Positions 32,501 through 44,166 are shown, counted from the first letter of the stretch. The stretch is DNA of 64,000 nucleotides from Pachyseris speciosa (GCA_016490735.1 JAEMWC010000035.1:616001-680000), one strand, 5' to 3'. Notes: generated from the letters alone by a model not told the origin. A program made the numbers and translations.

Positions 32501-35343
32501 ATTAAAGAATATAATCAAGCAAAAGAATTCCACGAAAAGGCGTTGATGATCCGCAAAGCGATTTTCGGGGAAGAACATTGTGATGTAGCGCAAAGCTATA
32601 ACAACCTTGGATGCGTGTACAATGACATTAAAGAATATAATCAAGCCAAAGAATTCCACGAAAAGGCGTTGGTGATCAGGAAAAAGATTTTCGGTGAAGA
32701 ACATCGTGATGTAGCTCAAAGCTATGACAACCTTGGATGCGTGTACAATGACATTAAAGAATATAATCAAGCCAAAGAATTCCACGAAAAGGCGTTGATG
32801 ATCCGGAAAACGATTTTCGGTGAAGAACATTGTGATGTAGCTCATAGCTATAACAACCTTGGATGCGTGTACAATGACATTAAAGAATATAATCAAGCCA
32901 AAGAATTCCACGAAAAGGCGTTGATGATCTGCAAAGCGATTTTCGGGGAAGAACATTGTGATGTAGCGCAAAGCTATAACAACCTTGGATGCGTGTACAA
33001 TGACATTAAAGAATATAATCAAGCCAAAGAATTCCACGAAAAGGCGTTGGTGATCAGGAAAAAGATTTTCGGTGAAGAACATCGTGATGTAGCTCAAAGC
33101 TATGACAACCTTGGATGCGTGTACAATGACATTAAAGAATATAATCAAGCCAAAGAATTCCACGAAAAGGCGTTGATGATCCGGAAAACGATTTCGGTGA
33201 AGAACATTGTGATGTAGCTCATTGCTATAACAACCTTGGATGCGTGTACAATGACATTAAAGAATATAATCAAGCCAAAGAATTCCACGAAAAGGCGTTG
33301 ATGATTAGCAAAGCGATTTTCGGGGAAGAACATTGTGATGTAGCTCACAGCTATAACAACTTAGGAGCGGTGCACTGTCATATTAAAGAATATAATCAAG
33401 CCAAAGAATTCTTCGAAAAGGCGTTAATGATCCAGAAAAAAATTTTAGGTGAAGAACACCGAGATGTAGCTCAAAGCTTTAACAATCTTGGATGCCTGTA
33501 CAATGAGATTAAAGAATATAATCAAGCCAAAGAATTCCACGAAAAGGCGTTGATGATCCGGAAAACGATTTTCGGTGAAGAACATCGTGATGTAGCTCAA
33601 AGCTATGACAACCTTGGATACGTGTACAATGACATTAAAGAATATAATCAAGCCAAAGAATTCCACGAAAAGGCGTTGATGATCCGCAAAGCGATTTTCG
33701 GGAAAGAACATTGTGATGTAGCGCAAAGCTATAACAACCTTGGATGCGTGTACAATGACATTAAAGAATATAATCAAGCCAAAGAATTCCACGAAAAGGC
33801 GTTGATGATCCGGAAAACGATTTTCGGTGAAGAACATCGTGATGTAGCTCAAAGCTATGACAACCTTGGATGCGTGTACAATGACATTAAAGAATATAAT
33901 CAAGCCAAAGAATTCCACGAAAAGGCGTTGATGATCCGCAAAGCGATTTTCGGTGAAGAACATTGTGATGTAGCTCATAGCTATAACAACCTTGGATGCG
34001 TGTACAATGACATTAAAGAATATAATCAAGCCAAAGAATTCCACGAAAAGGCGTTGATGATCCGCAAAGCGATTTTCGGTGAAGAACATTGTGATGTAGC
34101 TCATAGCTATAACAACCTTGGATGCGTGTACAATGACATTAAAGAATATAATCAAGCCAAAGAATTCTTCGAAAAGGCGTTGATGATCCGGAAAACGATT
34201 TTCGGTGAAGAACATCGTGATGTAGCTCAAAGCTATGACAACCTTGGATGCGTGTACAATGACATTAAAGAATATAATCAAGGCAAAATATTCTTCGAAA
34301 AGGCGTTGATGATCCGCAAAAAGATTTTCGGAGAAGAACATCGCGATGTAGCGCAAAGCTATAACATCCTTGGAATCGTGTACAGTCGTATTAAAGAGTA
34401 TAATCAAGCCAAAGAATTCCACGAAAAGGCGTTGGTGATCAGGAAAAAGATTTTCGGTGAAGAACATCGTGATGTAGCTCAAAGCTATAACAACCTTGGA
34501 TGTGTGTACAATGGCATTAAAGAATATAATCAAGCCAAAGAATTCTTCGAAAAGGCGTTGGTGATCCGGAAAACGATTTTCGGTGAAGAACATCGTGATG
34601 TAGCTCAAAGCTATGACAACCTTGGATGCGTGTACAATGACATTAAAGAATGTAATCAAGCCAAAGAATTCCACGAAAAGGCGTTGATGATCCGCAAAAC
34701 GATTTTCGGTGAAGAACATTGTGATGTAGCTCATAGCTATAACAACCTTGGATGCGTGTACAATGACATTAAAGAATATAATCAAGCCAAAGAATTCCAC
34801 GAAAAGGCGTTGATGATCCGGAAAACGATTTTCGGTGAAGAACATCGTGATGTAGCTCAAAGCTATAACAACCTTGGATGCGTGTACAATGACATTAAAG
34901 AATATAATCAAGGCAAAAAATTCTTCGAAAAGGCGTTGATGATCCGCAAAAAGATTTTCGGAGAAGAACATCGCGATGTAGCTCAAAGCTATTACAACCT
35001 TGGATGCGTGCACAATGACATTAAAGAATATAATCAAGCCAAAGAATTCCACGAAAAGGCGTTGATGATCCGGAAAAAGGTTTTCGGAGAAGAACATCGC
35101 GATGTAGCGCAAAGCTATAACATCCTTGGAATAGTGTACAGTCGTATTAAAGAGTGTAATCAAGCCAAAGAATTCTACGAAAAGGCGTTGATGATTAAGA
35201 CAAAGATTTTGGGCGAAGAGCATCCCGAAGTACTCGAATGTTATAACAAGTGGACAACAGCAAAAGAACTCGCTGAACTTCCTGACAGGAAACAATCAAG
35301 CCAAACAACGCGACGAGATCGTGGCGGCTGTCTTCTTGTTTGA
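29504..35343 (+). pseudogene. HEPN-coiled coil-NB-ARC-TPR gene, copy B, with 28 TPR units and a 1-bp deletion
   Basis: Paralogue of the gene at 1153-4512. The HEPN domain (RNDIAH), Walker A GNPGCGKS (residues 301-308) and Walker B are all kept. The coiled coil is 14 residues (two heptads) shorter than in copy A. The TPR array has grown to 28 units. The frame opened at the ATG at 29,504 runs to a stop at 33,215-33,217. In unit 12 CGATTTCGG replaces CGATTTTCGG of the sister units, a loss of one T at 33,192-33,194. From there another frame continues through 16 further units to the same C-terminal tail, RRDRGGCLLV, ending at 35,343. The EYNQA spacing from first to last unit is 3,401 bp, exactly one short of 27 x 126, so this is the only net frame error. 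It is a very young pseudogene, an allele-specific or sequencing/assembly error, or a gene now making a shorter ~1,237-residue product. Confidence 0.88.
31751..35277 (+). repeat. 126-bp TPR-coding tandem array, 28 units (copy B), with higher-order structure
   Basis: Units start at 31,751 and recur every 126 bp to the last at 35,152. Variation lies mainly in the residue after EF (H, F, Y, Q), in R/Q-K-K/T/A and in R/C-D. Units 5-6-7 (KKIF..SYDN, KTIF..HSYNN, KAIF..QSYNN) repeat as 8-9-10 and again from 11, a 378-bp trimer repeat. The pair ending GAVHCHIK and beginning KILGEEHRDVAQSFNNLGCL occurs at units 1-2 and again at 13-14, so a block of about 12 units was also duplicated. The last unit, which leads into the C-terminus, matches the last unit of copy A. 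Confidence 0.93.
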
Positions 35344-35930
35344 CTTTGGTCCCATAGAAGTCAATCTGGGGTTGTTCACTATCATGGTTGTAGCCATCAT
35401 CAAGTAACATTTTCTTTCTCAAACCTTGCGCTAATTCCTGGCTAGATTCATGTTTCCGGAACAGTCCAACATCAAAGGCAGGTTTTGAGATATTCTCAAA
35501 TGATCTTGTTGCCTGGTCTCTTTCAGACTAAATTCTCGTGTTTATTGCGTTAGGTCGTATATAGTTTCTTGGTGCACCAGTCGACAACGGTTTCCATATC
35601 TGGGAACCCTTGGCCAAAAGGATCTCAACGGCTCGGTTACCTCAAAGAAAATCTTTCACTGTATATAGAAATTCAAAAAATTGTTTTTTAACCTACTCAA
35701 GAAACACTGATATTTAGGGTAGGGCTGACTGAAAGAACTGATTTCGTCTTGGATTGCGTTACTCAACTACTCGTTTCTCCTCGGTTATCAAAAAAATGAA
35801 CTGAAACAAAGTGACCAAGGAATGACGTGACTGGCTGGTAGATGGGCTTAGCAACCTGGCCTGATGCGGGTAATTTTAACAACAAGTGCGCCATATTTAA
35901 TGTCCTGAAAGCCGTGATAAGCCTTTATTA
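35344..35930. other. 3' flank of NLR gene B, no gene seen
   Basis: Colinear with 4513-5107. No ORF or new element. Confidence 0.6.
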
Positions 35931-36688
35931 GTGAGCTTAAGCAACACCAAGTGTTGTTTTAGAATATAACATTTCTTTTTTGTAACTGTTTTCCAATCAT
36001 TCAGACTTGTTAAACTTTCAATATGTGGGCGAACTACCCAGGAACTAAATTACTATAAACGGCGTTGAAGTAAGAAAAGGAAAGAAAACTTGACCGCCAA
36101 GCGCTCACTTTCGCGACAAAGCCTTCAATTTTGTCATTTTATCTTGCTTGCTTGTCTTGCTTAAGGTGATGTTCTACCTGAATTGGAGTGAAATGTTAAG
36201 GAGTGGAAAGAAGGGATTAAAGTGTACAAAAATGTTTTGAAACACCACCAGACAGTTGACGCCCCACAAGGGCACTCCAGGTTGCCGGGGGAACTGTTTG
36301 GTGTCCGTCTACTAATTTCTAACCTCAAATTCCAATTTTAAACCTTCATTAAAACTTCAGTATTTCCCATTTCCCGGCCACGATTTAACTAGACCTTTGA
36401 GAAAAATTATATCCTCCAAAAAAAATATCTAGAAATCACCAAAACATTCCACAACACAGCTTTGTGGAATAAATTTAGGGATTTTTGATTGCTTGAATCC
36501 GGAACAAGATATTAATTTTAAATCTGTGTTAAGCGACGAAAAAACGATTTTCAGGTGGAACGCGCCCCCTTAACAAATGAACACCAAAATGTAAAATGCT
36601 CGTGCAGTGCGATTGCTTTTGCTTATTAAACCTATTGATTTGTGGCGCTCTGGTCGCCTTTGCCGTCCTCATTCCTTAAGCTCTCTAC
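35931..36688. mobile_element. Inverted-repeat (MITE-like) element, GAGCTTAAG family, copy B
   Basis: Orthologous to 5108-5854: GTGAGCTTAAGC at the left and TTCCTTAAGCTCTCTACTG at the right. It shares the interior of the short relative at 60,299-60,627. Confidence 0.55.
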
Positions 36689-36869
36689 TGTAATGTACAG
36701 CTAGCAGTTCCTTTATGGGGTAATCGAGAGCACCGGCAAGCCATAATAACGCGCAGAGACCGGAACGAGGAAAAATAGAAATTAAAATATTTAATGACGG
36801 TAAACGATCGCGGCATTCAGACCTGTTAGGTGATTTTTGCGACGAGGCTTAGCATAATATATTATACCC

Positions 36870-37690
36870 AACTGAAGTGACTAGGAGTATTACTACTCCC
36901 CTCTGAATGGGATGCCAGCTCATCACAGGATACCCAGGATGACGTACTAGGAGTAATACTAACCCCCTGGATGGAGTGCTAGTCTATCACAGGATACCCA
37001 GCATCAAATGACTGGGAGTATTACTACTTCCCCTGAATGGGATGCTAGTCCATTACAGGATACCCAGCATGAAGTGACCAGGAGTATTACTACTCCCCCT
37101 GAATTGGATGCTAGTCCTTTACAGGATAGATTACCCAGTATGAAGTGATCAGGAGTATTACTACTCCCCCTGAATAGGATGCTAGTCCATCACAGGATAC
37201 CCAGTATGAAATGACCAGGAGTATTATTACTCCCCCTGAATGGGATGCTAGTCCATTACAGGATATCCAGTATGAAGTGACTAGGAGTATTACTACTTCC
37301 CCTCTGGATGGGATGCTAGTCCATCACATGATACCCATCACAAAGTGACAAGGAGTATTACTACTCGCCCTCTGGATGGGATTCTAGTCCATCACATGAT
37401 ACCCATTACAAAGTGACTAGTAGTATTACTACTCCCCCTCTGGATGGGATGCTAGTTCATCACAAAGTGACTAGGAGTATTACTACTATCCCTGGGTGGG
37501 ATGCTAGTTCATCACAGGATACCCAATATCAAATGACCGGGAGTATTACTACTCCCCCTGAATAGGATGCTAGTCTATCACAGGATACCCAGTATGACGG
37601 GCCTAGGAGTATTAGTGTATTACTACCCCCCCCCCCCTCCCCCTTCTCCCCTCAACCTTGATGGGATGCCAGTCCATCACATGATACTCA
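36870..37690. repeat. 60-70 bp minisatellite, about 12-13 units (copy B)
   Basis: Same unit as 6035-6450 (GGAGTATTACTACT, GGATGCTAGTCCATCACA, GGATACCCAG), with about twice the number of units. Confidence 0.88.
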
Positions 37691-37839
37691 GGAAAAGTAA
37701 CGAGTATCTGAGTTCTAACACTGATGGTTATTTCTTGGCTTCGCGAGATTATGTAAATTCTGTTAAAGCTTGCCAAACCACAGCTGATACAAAACTTACA
37801 GAAAAAGGAGAATCGCTCTACTAGAGTCAGAACAAAATC
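37691..37839 (+). mobile_element. LINE relic, left part, split by the composite insertion
   Basis: Corresponds to copy A 6455-6603 and ends at ..AACAAAATC just before the TA target. The coding continuation is at 44,169. Confidence 0.7.
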
Positions 37840-37841
37840 TA

Positions 37842-37977
37842 CAATCGGGGACAAAAGTCTTAGGACAATTAGCACGATCTGCCTTAATTTATCCCACTTT
37901 CCCCCTCGCCCCCAAGCAATGTTGTAGTTTGTGCTACCCTGTACCGCTTTACCCTATCCTAAACGTCTTTCTTCATC

Positions 37978-38008
<31 letters not shown>

Positions 38009-38128
38009 GATTCGCGGTATCCACGTGGTTAGAGAAGTGCATATTATGTGACATCTGATTATTTAATAAGTTAAGGATGTGGAAGGAAGGTTTTCCATAA
38101 CCGTTCCAAGGATTTTTGTCCCCCATTG
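37842..38128. mobile_element. Tc1-type MITE, left copy
   Basis: A 287-bp element with inverted ends CAATCGGGGACAAAAGTCTT / AAGGATTTTTGTCCCCCATT-G. The interior has TTAGCACGATCTGCC, GTGCTACCCTGTACCGC and GGCGATTCGCGGTATCCACG. No ORF. Confidence 0.78.
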
Positions 38129-40751
38129 TCTGAACAATATTGCAGATGTTATATATGAAATTTGGTAGGAACTTTTTAGTCAAAAGCTGGGAGACCAGTA
38201 TTCTTTGTTTCCATTTTTAAAATTAGGCTATGTCAGGTACCTTATTCTGTGCGTATTTTGAAAACGAGTCCAAGGTGGGGGCAGGTAGGGGAACAGCATG
38301 GTGTGGTATATGATATAACGAGTCGTGTCGTTTCATTGTATTATTTTTATGTATTTGTTTTTTATGTCTGAAGAAGCCGAGATTATATACCTTAATGATT
38401 TTCGGTGGCATCCTAAAATCATCACCTGGGCCGAATTTCTGCAAGCTCTAGAAGGGATACAGTTCACTTACCGGCGCCTAAAATTTTAAGTAGCAAAGAT
38501 ATTGAGCTATCGAAAGATACCCCGTTTTTTGCGACCTCGGATGCTCCGTTGGTGCTAGTCAAAGGGGATGCGGTCGACCTTGTGATTACAGAAATGATGA
38601 ACTGCCGATGGGTATTTTTCAATTTCTGGAAGCAAATACCACATGCACAACAGGAGGATATCCCCTCGTGTAGATTTTGCGTCCCAAAATTGATTTTGCG
38701 TGAAGTGCGTGGCTCATGTGACACCTCTTTACCTAACTTTACCTTGCGTGACTAAAACTTGTCATTTGAAAGACAACTGTTGTCACAGTTCTCACGTACA
38801 GTTCTCGGGCTAAAAAACCTTTTTTACGCTGTTTTGACGGCCCGTAGAATCCAGTTATGTAGTTGGAAGTATTTTTGTCCGATTACCCCCTGTAAATATT
38901 GGTCTTAGATCAGGAATTATACACGGACAAAGATTTTGGCAACAGTTCTCGCCTTAAACTAATAAAGAAATGAAATGTTAACAATGTTCTTTTTAAATGT
39001 TTAACCCGAGAACTGTTGTAAATCGCAAAAGCCATCTGTTTTATACATTACTTGTACAAAATTCAGTGGCAATGAAAGGTTTTATTACTGATTTTATACA
39101 GCTGGATCATAGATCAAAATTCTTTAGCGCGATATTTCACATAATGTAGCCGAGAACTGTGTCCGAGAAATGTGTTATGTTAAACAAAAGCACTGACTCA
39201 ATGTAACGCAATTCTGTGCTCTTTTCAGAAAAACAACATCATGATTTAATACAGGTGGCAACTATTTTGTAAGGTTAACAGTTCATTCAGTCTGATTATC
39301 AATCAAAGTAGCTGTGGTTCGGAAAAAGAGACTTCATTGTTTTAGTATAAGAAAATAGTATAAAGGACGTGACATTCAATTGCGTGATTAATATTTTATC
39401 CTTTCGCCCTTGGGGGCGAGAATAGCTGTAAATCTTTTGTTGATACTAGAGATAGTTTTATCTATAGTTTCAACGGGAATATTCCCAAATGCTTCCAAAA
39501 CTCGAACGTTACATCCATCAAAGGATTCCCTCATAATGTTTCTGGATATTGCCTCCTGATCTAAGTAGCGCTTAACAAGATCGACAATACTCTCTATAGG
39601 ATTCAGATCTGGTGACCGCGGGGGATTTTATGAAAGCTTCACTCAATATCTTCAACGGCGAGTTTCGCGACCCGACTGGTCTGTGGTGGGTCGCTGTCCA
39701 TACGAAATAAACGTCGACCATCTCCTTTTGGACCAGCTTTTGCAAAAGTAAGGTTGAAATGTTCTGGAATAAATGTCGCGAAAAATTCACCTGTCATATT
39801 TTTTCGTACGGTACTTTCAAGGTGACTCCTTTTCCGTATGCTATGGCGACGATAACATGCAAACGCCGTCCACCCGCTAAATCTTTACATCCTTCGGCTG
39901 TAACTTGAAGCCCTTTCTCTCCTTTTCGCCACACCCTCAGTGGCTCTGTTACAGGCCGCGCCACTTTTCGGGTGATACTTGTGAACAGACGATACCCCGT
40001 CCAAGTAAAAGGAAATTTCATTTTTCTAGTAATTAGGATTTCTAATCATCTCTTGCTTCATGTTACGTGCAAATGTCAGTCGCACTTTTTTATCATTGTC
40101 ACTAAGAATCCCCTTTCTCCGAGCCGAAAAATAATAGTATCCAAGTTCATTCAAATCATGAGCGCGAATACGTCCTCCTACTGGCCACTTGAAAACTAAG
40201 ACCACTCTCTTCCACTAAACTTCTCACCGTAACGTGTACATTATTCCGTCTAAAAGACTTTAAGCTACGAATCAGTAAAGGCATCTTTCTTTTGCTTACA
40301 TTTCGTGGTCTTCCCTGCTTCTTGTTACTTGGTATCCTCGTCACGCTCCCATTTCCAAACTCATTAATGCCAATTCCGTGCGCAGACGATTTTGATATTC
40401 CACATTCCTCAGCGATTCTTCGAAAAGAAAACTAATTTACTGTATGTTCTCAGGTACCAAGCAAAAGCCCTTTTCTCTCCTGCGATTTTTTGGATGAATC
40501 GAAGACCATACTTGCGTGTACATGTAATTATTTGCAAACCAGACGAAGAGTACTTTTTAATGGAAAAAGTTGAACAACCGTCACGGTCGATACCGTTTTC
40601 GAACTTTGCTAAAGCACGCGCAAACATTACATTTGATCATGCCATATATCCTTTCACAATATAAATAACTATTCCTTGTCCTATTATGGTGTTTCTTTCT
40701 AGTTTTCAAAACGTTATTAGTACTTTTGTGCGTTAGGCAGTATTCAGACAG
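38129..40751. repeat. 2.62-kb tandem unit, copy 1
   Basis: Starts TCTGAACAATATTGCAGATG and ends GGCAGTATTCAGACAG; the ends are imperfect inverted repeats (TCTGAA..). Identical to the following unit except for scattered single-base differences. Holds a minus-strand Tc1-like transposase relic plus about 1.2 kb of non-transposase DNA with several inverted ACAGTTCTCGGG words (38,795-39,165). Confidence 0.85.
39388..40431 (-). pseudogene. Tc1/mariner-superfamily transposase relic, copy 1
   Basis: In transcription order, three frames together cover a transposase. The first is an N-terminal HTH region (FSFRRIAEECGISKSSAHGI, GRPRNVSKRK, VHVTVRSLVEESGLSFQVAS). The middle catalytic region starts FYLDGVSSVHKYHPKSGA and continues, after a frameshift, as WRKGEKGLQVTAEGCKDLAG and VAIAYGKGVTLKVPYEK. 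The last part has a second-aspartate remnant (MDSDPPQTSRVAK), RSPDLNPIESIVDLVKRYLD and the C-terminus LAPKGERIKY. Several stops and frameshifts separate these, so it is inactive. RSPDLNPIE is the hallmark of Tc1-like DDE enzymes. Function is known for the family; activity here is excluded by the breaks. Confidence 0.8.
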
Positions 40752-43371
40752 TCTGAACAATATTGCAGATGTTATATATGAAATTTGGTAGGAATTTTTT
40801 AGTCAAAAGCTGGGAGACCAGTATTCTTTGTTTCCATTTTTAAAATTAGGCTATGTCAGGTACCTTATTCTGTGCGTATTTTGAAAACGAGTCCAAGGTG
40901 GGGGCAGGTAGGGGAACAGCATGGTGTGATATATGATATAACGAGTCGTGTCGTTTCATTGTATTATTTTTATGTATTTGTTTTTTATGTCTGAAGAAGC
41001 CGAGATTATATACCTTAATGATTTTCGGTGGCATCCTAAAATCATCACCTGGGCCGAATTTCTGCAAGCTCTAGAAGGGATACAGTTCACTTACCGGCGC
41101 CCAAAATTTTAAGTAGCAAAGATATTGAGCTATCGAAAGATACCCCGTTTTTTGCGACCTCGGATGCTCCGTTGGTGCTAGTCAAAGGGGATGCGGTCGA
41201 CCTTGTGATTACAGAAATGATGAACTGCCGATGGGTATTTTTCAATTTCTGGAAGCAAATACCACATGCACAACAGGAGGATATCCCCTCGTGTAGATTT
41301 TGCGTCCCAAAATTGATTTTGCGTGAAGTGCGTGGCTCATGTGACACCTCTTTACCTAACTTTACCTTGCGTGACTAAAACTTGTCATTTGAAAGACAAC
41401 TGTTGTCACAGTTCTCACGTACAGTTCTCGGGCTAAAAAACCTTTTTTACGCTGTTTTGACGGCCCGTAGAATCCAGTTATGTAGTTGGAAGTATTTTTG
41501 TCCGAGTACCCCCTGTAAATATTGGTCTTAGATCAGGAATTATACACGGACAACGATTTTGGCAACAGTTCTCGCCTTAAACTAATAAAGAAATGAAATG
41601 TTAACAATGTTCTTTTTAAATGTTTAACCCGAGAACTGTTGTAAATCGCAAAAGCCATCTGCTTTATACATTACTTGTACAAAATTCAGTGGCAATGAAA
41701 GGTTTTATTACTGATTTTATACAGCCGGATCATAGATCAAAATTCTTTAGCGCGATATTTCACATAATGTAGCCGAGAACTGTGTCCGAGAAATGTGTTA
41801 TGTTAAACAAAAGCACTGACTCAATGTAACGCAATTCTGTGCTCTTTTCAGAAAAACAACATCATGATTTAATACAGGTGGCAACTATTTTGTAAGGTTA
41901 ACAGGTCATTCAGTCTGATTATCAATCAAAGTAGCTGTGGTTCGGAAAAAGAGACTTCATTGTTTTAGTATAAGAAAATAGTATAAAGGACGTGACATTC
42001 AATTGCGTGATTAATATTTTATCCTTTCGCCCTTGGGGGCGAGAATAGCTGTAAATCTTTTGTTGATACTAGAGATAGTTTTATCTATAGTTTCAACGGG
42101 AATATTCCCAAATGCTTCCAAAACTCGAACGTTACATCCATCAATGGATTCCCTCGTAATGTTTCTGCATATTGCCTCCTGATCTAAGTAGCGCTTAACA
42201 AGATCGACAATACTCTCTATAGGATTCAGATCTGGTGACCGCGGGGGATTTTATGAAAGCTTCACTCAATATCTTCAACGGCGAGTTTCGCGACCCGACT
42301 GGTCTGTGAGGGGTCGCTGTCCATACGAAATAAACGTCGACCATCTCCTTTTGGACCAGCTTTTGCAAAAGTAAGGTTGAAATGTTCTGGAATAAATGTC
42401 GCGAAAAATTCACCTGTCATATTTTTTCGTACGGTACTTTCAAGGTGACTCCTTTTCCGTATGCTATGGCGACGGTAACATGCAAACGCCGTCCACCCGC
42501 TAAATCTTTACATCCTTCGGCTGTAACTTGAAGCCCTTTCTCTCCTTTTCGCCACACCCTCAGTGGCTCTGTTACAGGCCGCGCCACTTTTCGGGTGATA
42601 CTTGTGAACAGACGATACCCCGTCCAAGTAAAAGGAAATTTCATTTTTCTAGTAATTAGGATTTCTAATCATCTCTTGCTTCATGTTACGTGCAAATGTC
42701 AGTCGCACTTTTTTATCATTGTCACTAAGAATCCCCTTTCTCCGAGCCGAAAAATAATAGTATCCAAGTTCATTCAAATCATGAGCGCGAATACGTCCTC
42801 CTACTGGCCACTTGAAAACTAAGACCACTCTCTTCCACTAAACTTCTCACCGTAACGTGTACATTATTCCGTCTAAAAGACTTTAAGCTACGAATCAGTA
42901 AAGGCATCTTTCTTTTGCTTACATTTCGTGGTCTTCCCTGCTTCTTGTTACTTGGTATCCTCGTCACGCTCCCATTTCCAAACTCATTAATGCCAATTCC
43001 GTGCGCAGACGATTTTGATATTCCACATTCCTCAGCGATTCTTCGAAAAGAAAACTAATTTACTGTATGTTCTCAGGTACCAAGCAAAAGCCCTTTTCTC
43101 TCCTGCGATTTTTTGGATGAATCGAAGACCATACTTGCGTGTACATGTAATTATTTGCAAACCAGACGAAGAGTACTTTTTAATGGAAAAAGTTGAACAA
43201 CCGTCACGGTCGATACCGTTTTCGAACTTTGCTAAAGCACGCGCAAACATTACATTTGATCATGCCATATATCCTTTCACAATATAAATAACTATTCCTT
43301 GTCCTATTATGGTGTTTCTTTCTAGTTTTCAAAACGTTATTAGTACTTTTGTGCGTTAGGCAGTATTCAGA
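40752..43371. repeat. 2.62-kb tandem unit, copy 2
   Basis: Second head-to-tail copy at an offset of 2,623 bp, differing from the first by a sprinkling of point changes (for example 42,309 AGG against 39,686 TGG). The junction between units reads TTCAGACAGTCTGAA, a near-palindrome. Confidence 0.85.
42011..43054 (-). pseudogene. Tc1/mariner-superfamily transposase relic, copy 2
   Basis: Same frames and same breaks as copy 1 (HTH region, FYLDGV, WRKGEKGL, RSPDLNPIE, LAPKGERIKY). The transposase was therefore already dead when the unit was duplicated. Confidence 0.8.
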
Positions 43372-44166
43372 CAATGGGGGACAAAAGTCTTAGGACAATT
43401 AGCACGATCTGCCTTAATTTATCCCACTTTCCCCCTCGCCCCCAAGCAATGTTGTAGTTTGTGCTACCCTGTGTTGCGGAATATTCTACTGCGTTAAGAA
43501 TATCTCCGCGCTCGCTGGTTCAGCAACCACTCAGGACTGTATCTTTCACTTTTCTTTTTATTGCGTTCGCTTGTTCAACCGTTACAATCATTCAACTTGT
43601 TCTACACGTTCTATCCGTTCTGACTTAAGATTAAATGTTCCATAGTTTTTATCTTTACCATGCGTAAACGCCTAGGCTACGTATGTCCGGCCGCAATTTA
43701 AATTGGCAAAAACTCATTATTGTTTCTTTGCGATCTAACGCCTATGCAAGCCGCTCGTTTCCTACTGCGATTATCTAATTTATCGTTAATTACCGCAATT
43801 AATACGATTACCTTTTTTTCCATTACCGCTAGGGATTGATAACAAAACTACTAAATAACATCTATTATAAACCGAGAGGATGTGGCTGTTACACCCAAGC
43901 AAATTTCTGCCCACGAGGGCAAGAAACGTATCTGAACAGGAACTTAAGAAAATAGCATTAAAACTTGTTGGGACACCCTGTACCGCTTTACCCTATCCTA
44001 AACGTCTTTCTTCATCATTCATTGTTTGGAGGGGGGAGGGGAGGGCGATTCGCGGTATCCACGTGGTTAGAGAAGTGCATATTATGTGACATCTGATTAT
44101 TTAATAAGTTAAGGATGTGGAAGGAAGGTTCTCCATAACCGTTCCAAGGATTTTTGTCCCCCATTG
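43372..44166. mobile_element. Tc1-type MITE, right copy, interrupted by a solo LTR
   Basis: Starts CAATGGGGGACAAAAGTCTT and ends AAGGATTTTTGTCCCCCATT-G. The interior matches the left copy except for the 504-bp insert at 43,472-43,975. Confidence 0.8.
43472..43975. mobile_element. Solo LTR with 5-bp target duplication
   Basis: A 504-bp insert begins TGTTGCGGAATATTC and ends CTTGTTGGGACA, the TG..CA ends of an LTR. It is flanked by CCCTG on both sides (43,467-43,471 and 43,976-43,980), which occurs once in the left MITE. There is no internal retroviral or Gag-Pol sequence, so this is the product of LTR-LTR recombination. The 5-bp duplication fits Ty3/gypsy or BEL elements. Confidence 0.82.

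Larger units (their letters stand above)
37842..44166. mobile_element. 6.3-kb composite Tc1/MITE insertion flanked by TA
   Basis: Copy A reads ..AAAATC-TA-GGTATGAC.. at 6598-6613. Copy B has TA at 37,840-37,841, then 6,325 bp starting CAATCGGGGACAAAAGTCTT and ending AAGGATTTTTGTCCCCCATT-G, then TA at 44,167-44,168. Inside, from left to right, are: an inverted-repeat element (37,842-38,128), two tandem 2.62-kb units with Tc1-like transposase relics (38,129-43,371), and a second copy of the inverted-repeat element (43,372-44,166) carrying a solo LTR. The shared ends and TA duplication are what Tc1/mariner elements make, so the block either moved as one composite or was built up in place by nested insertion and unequal exchange. 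Confidence 0.82.

Noticed and set aside
33185..33220. Programmed ribosomal frameshift in NLR gene B
   Set aside because: No heptameric slippery site or downstream structure is evident, and the sister units show a simple loss of one T.
33445..35295. 616-aa antisense frame across the TPR array (and 318-aa and 238-aa relatives at 32,207-33,163 and 3,748-4,464)
   Set aside because: The antisense of the 126-bp unit happens to lack stops, so any array of it stays open. The frame has no start context of its own and mirrors the real TPR gene.
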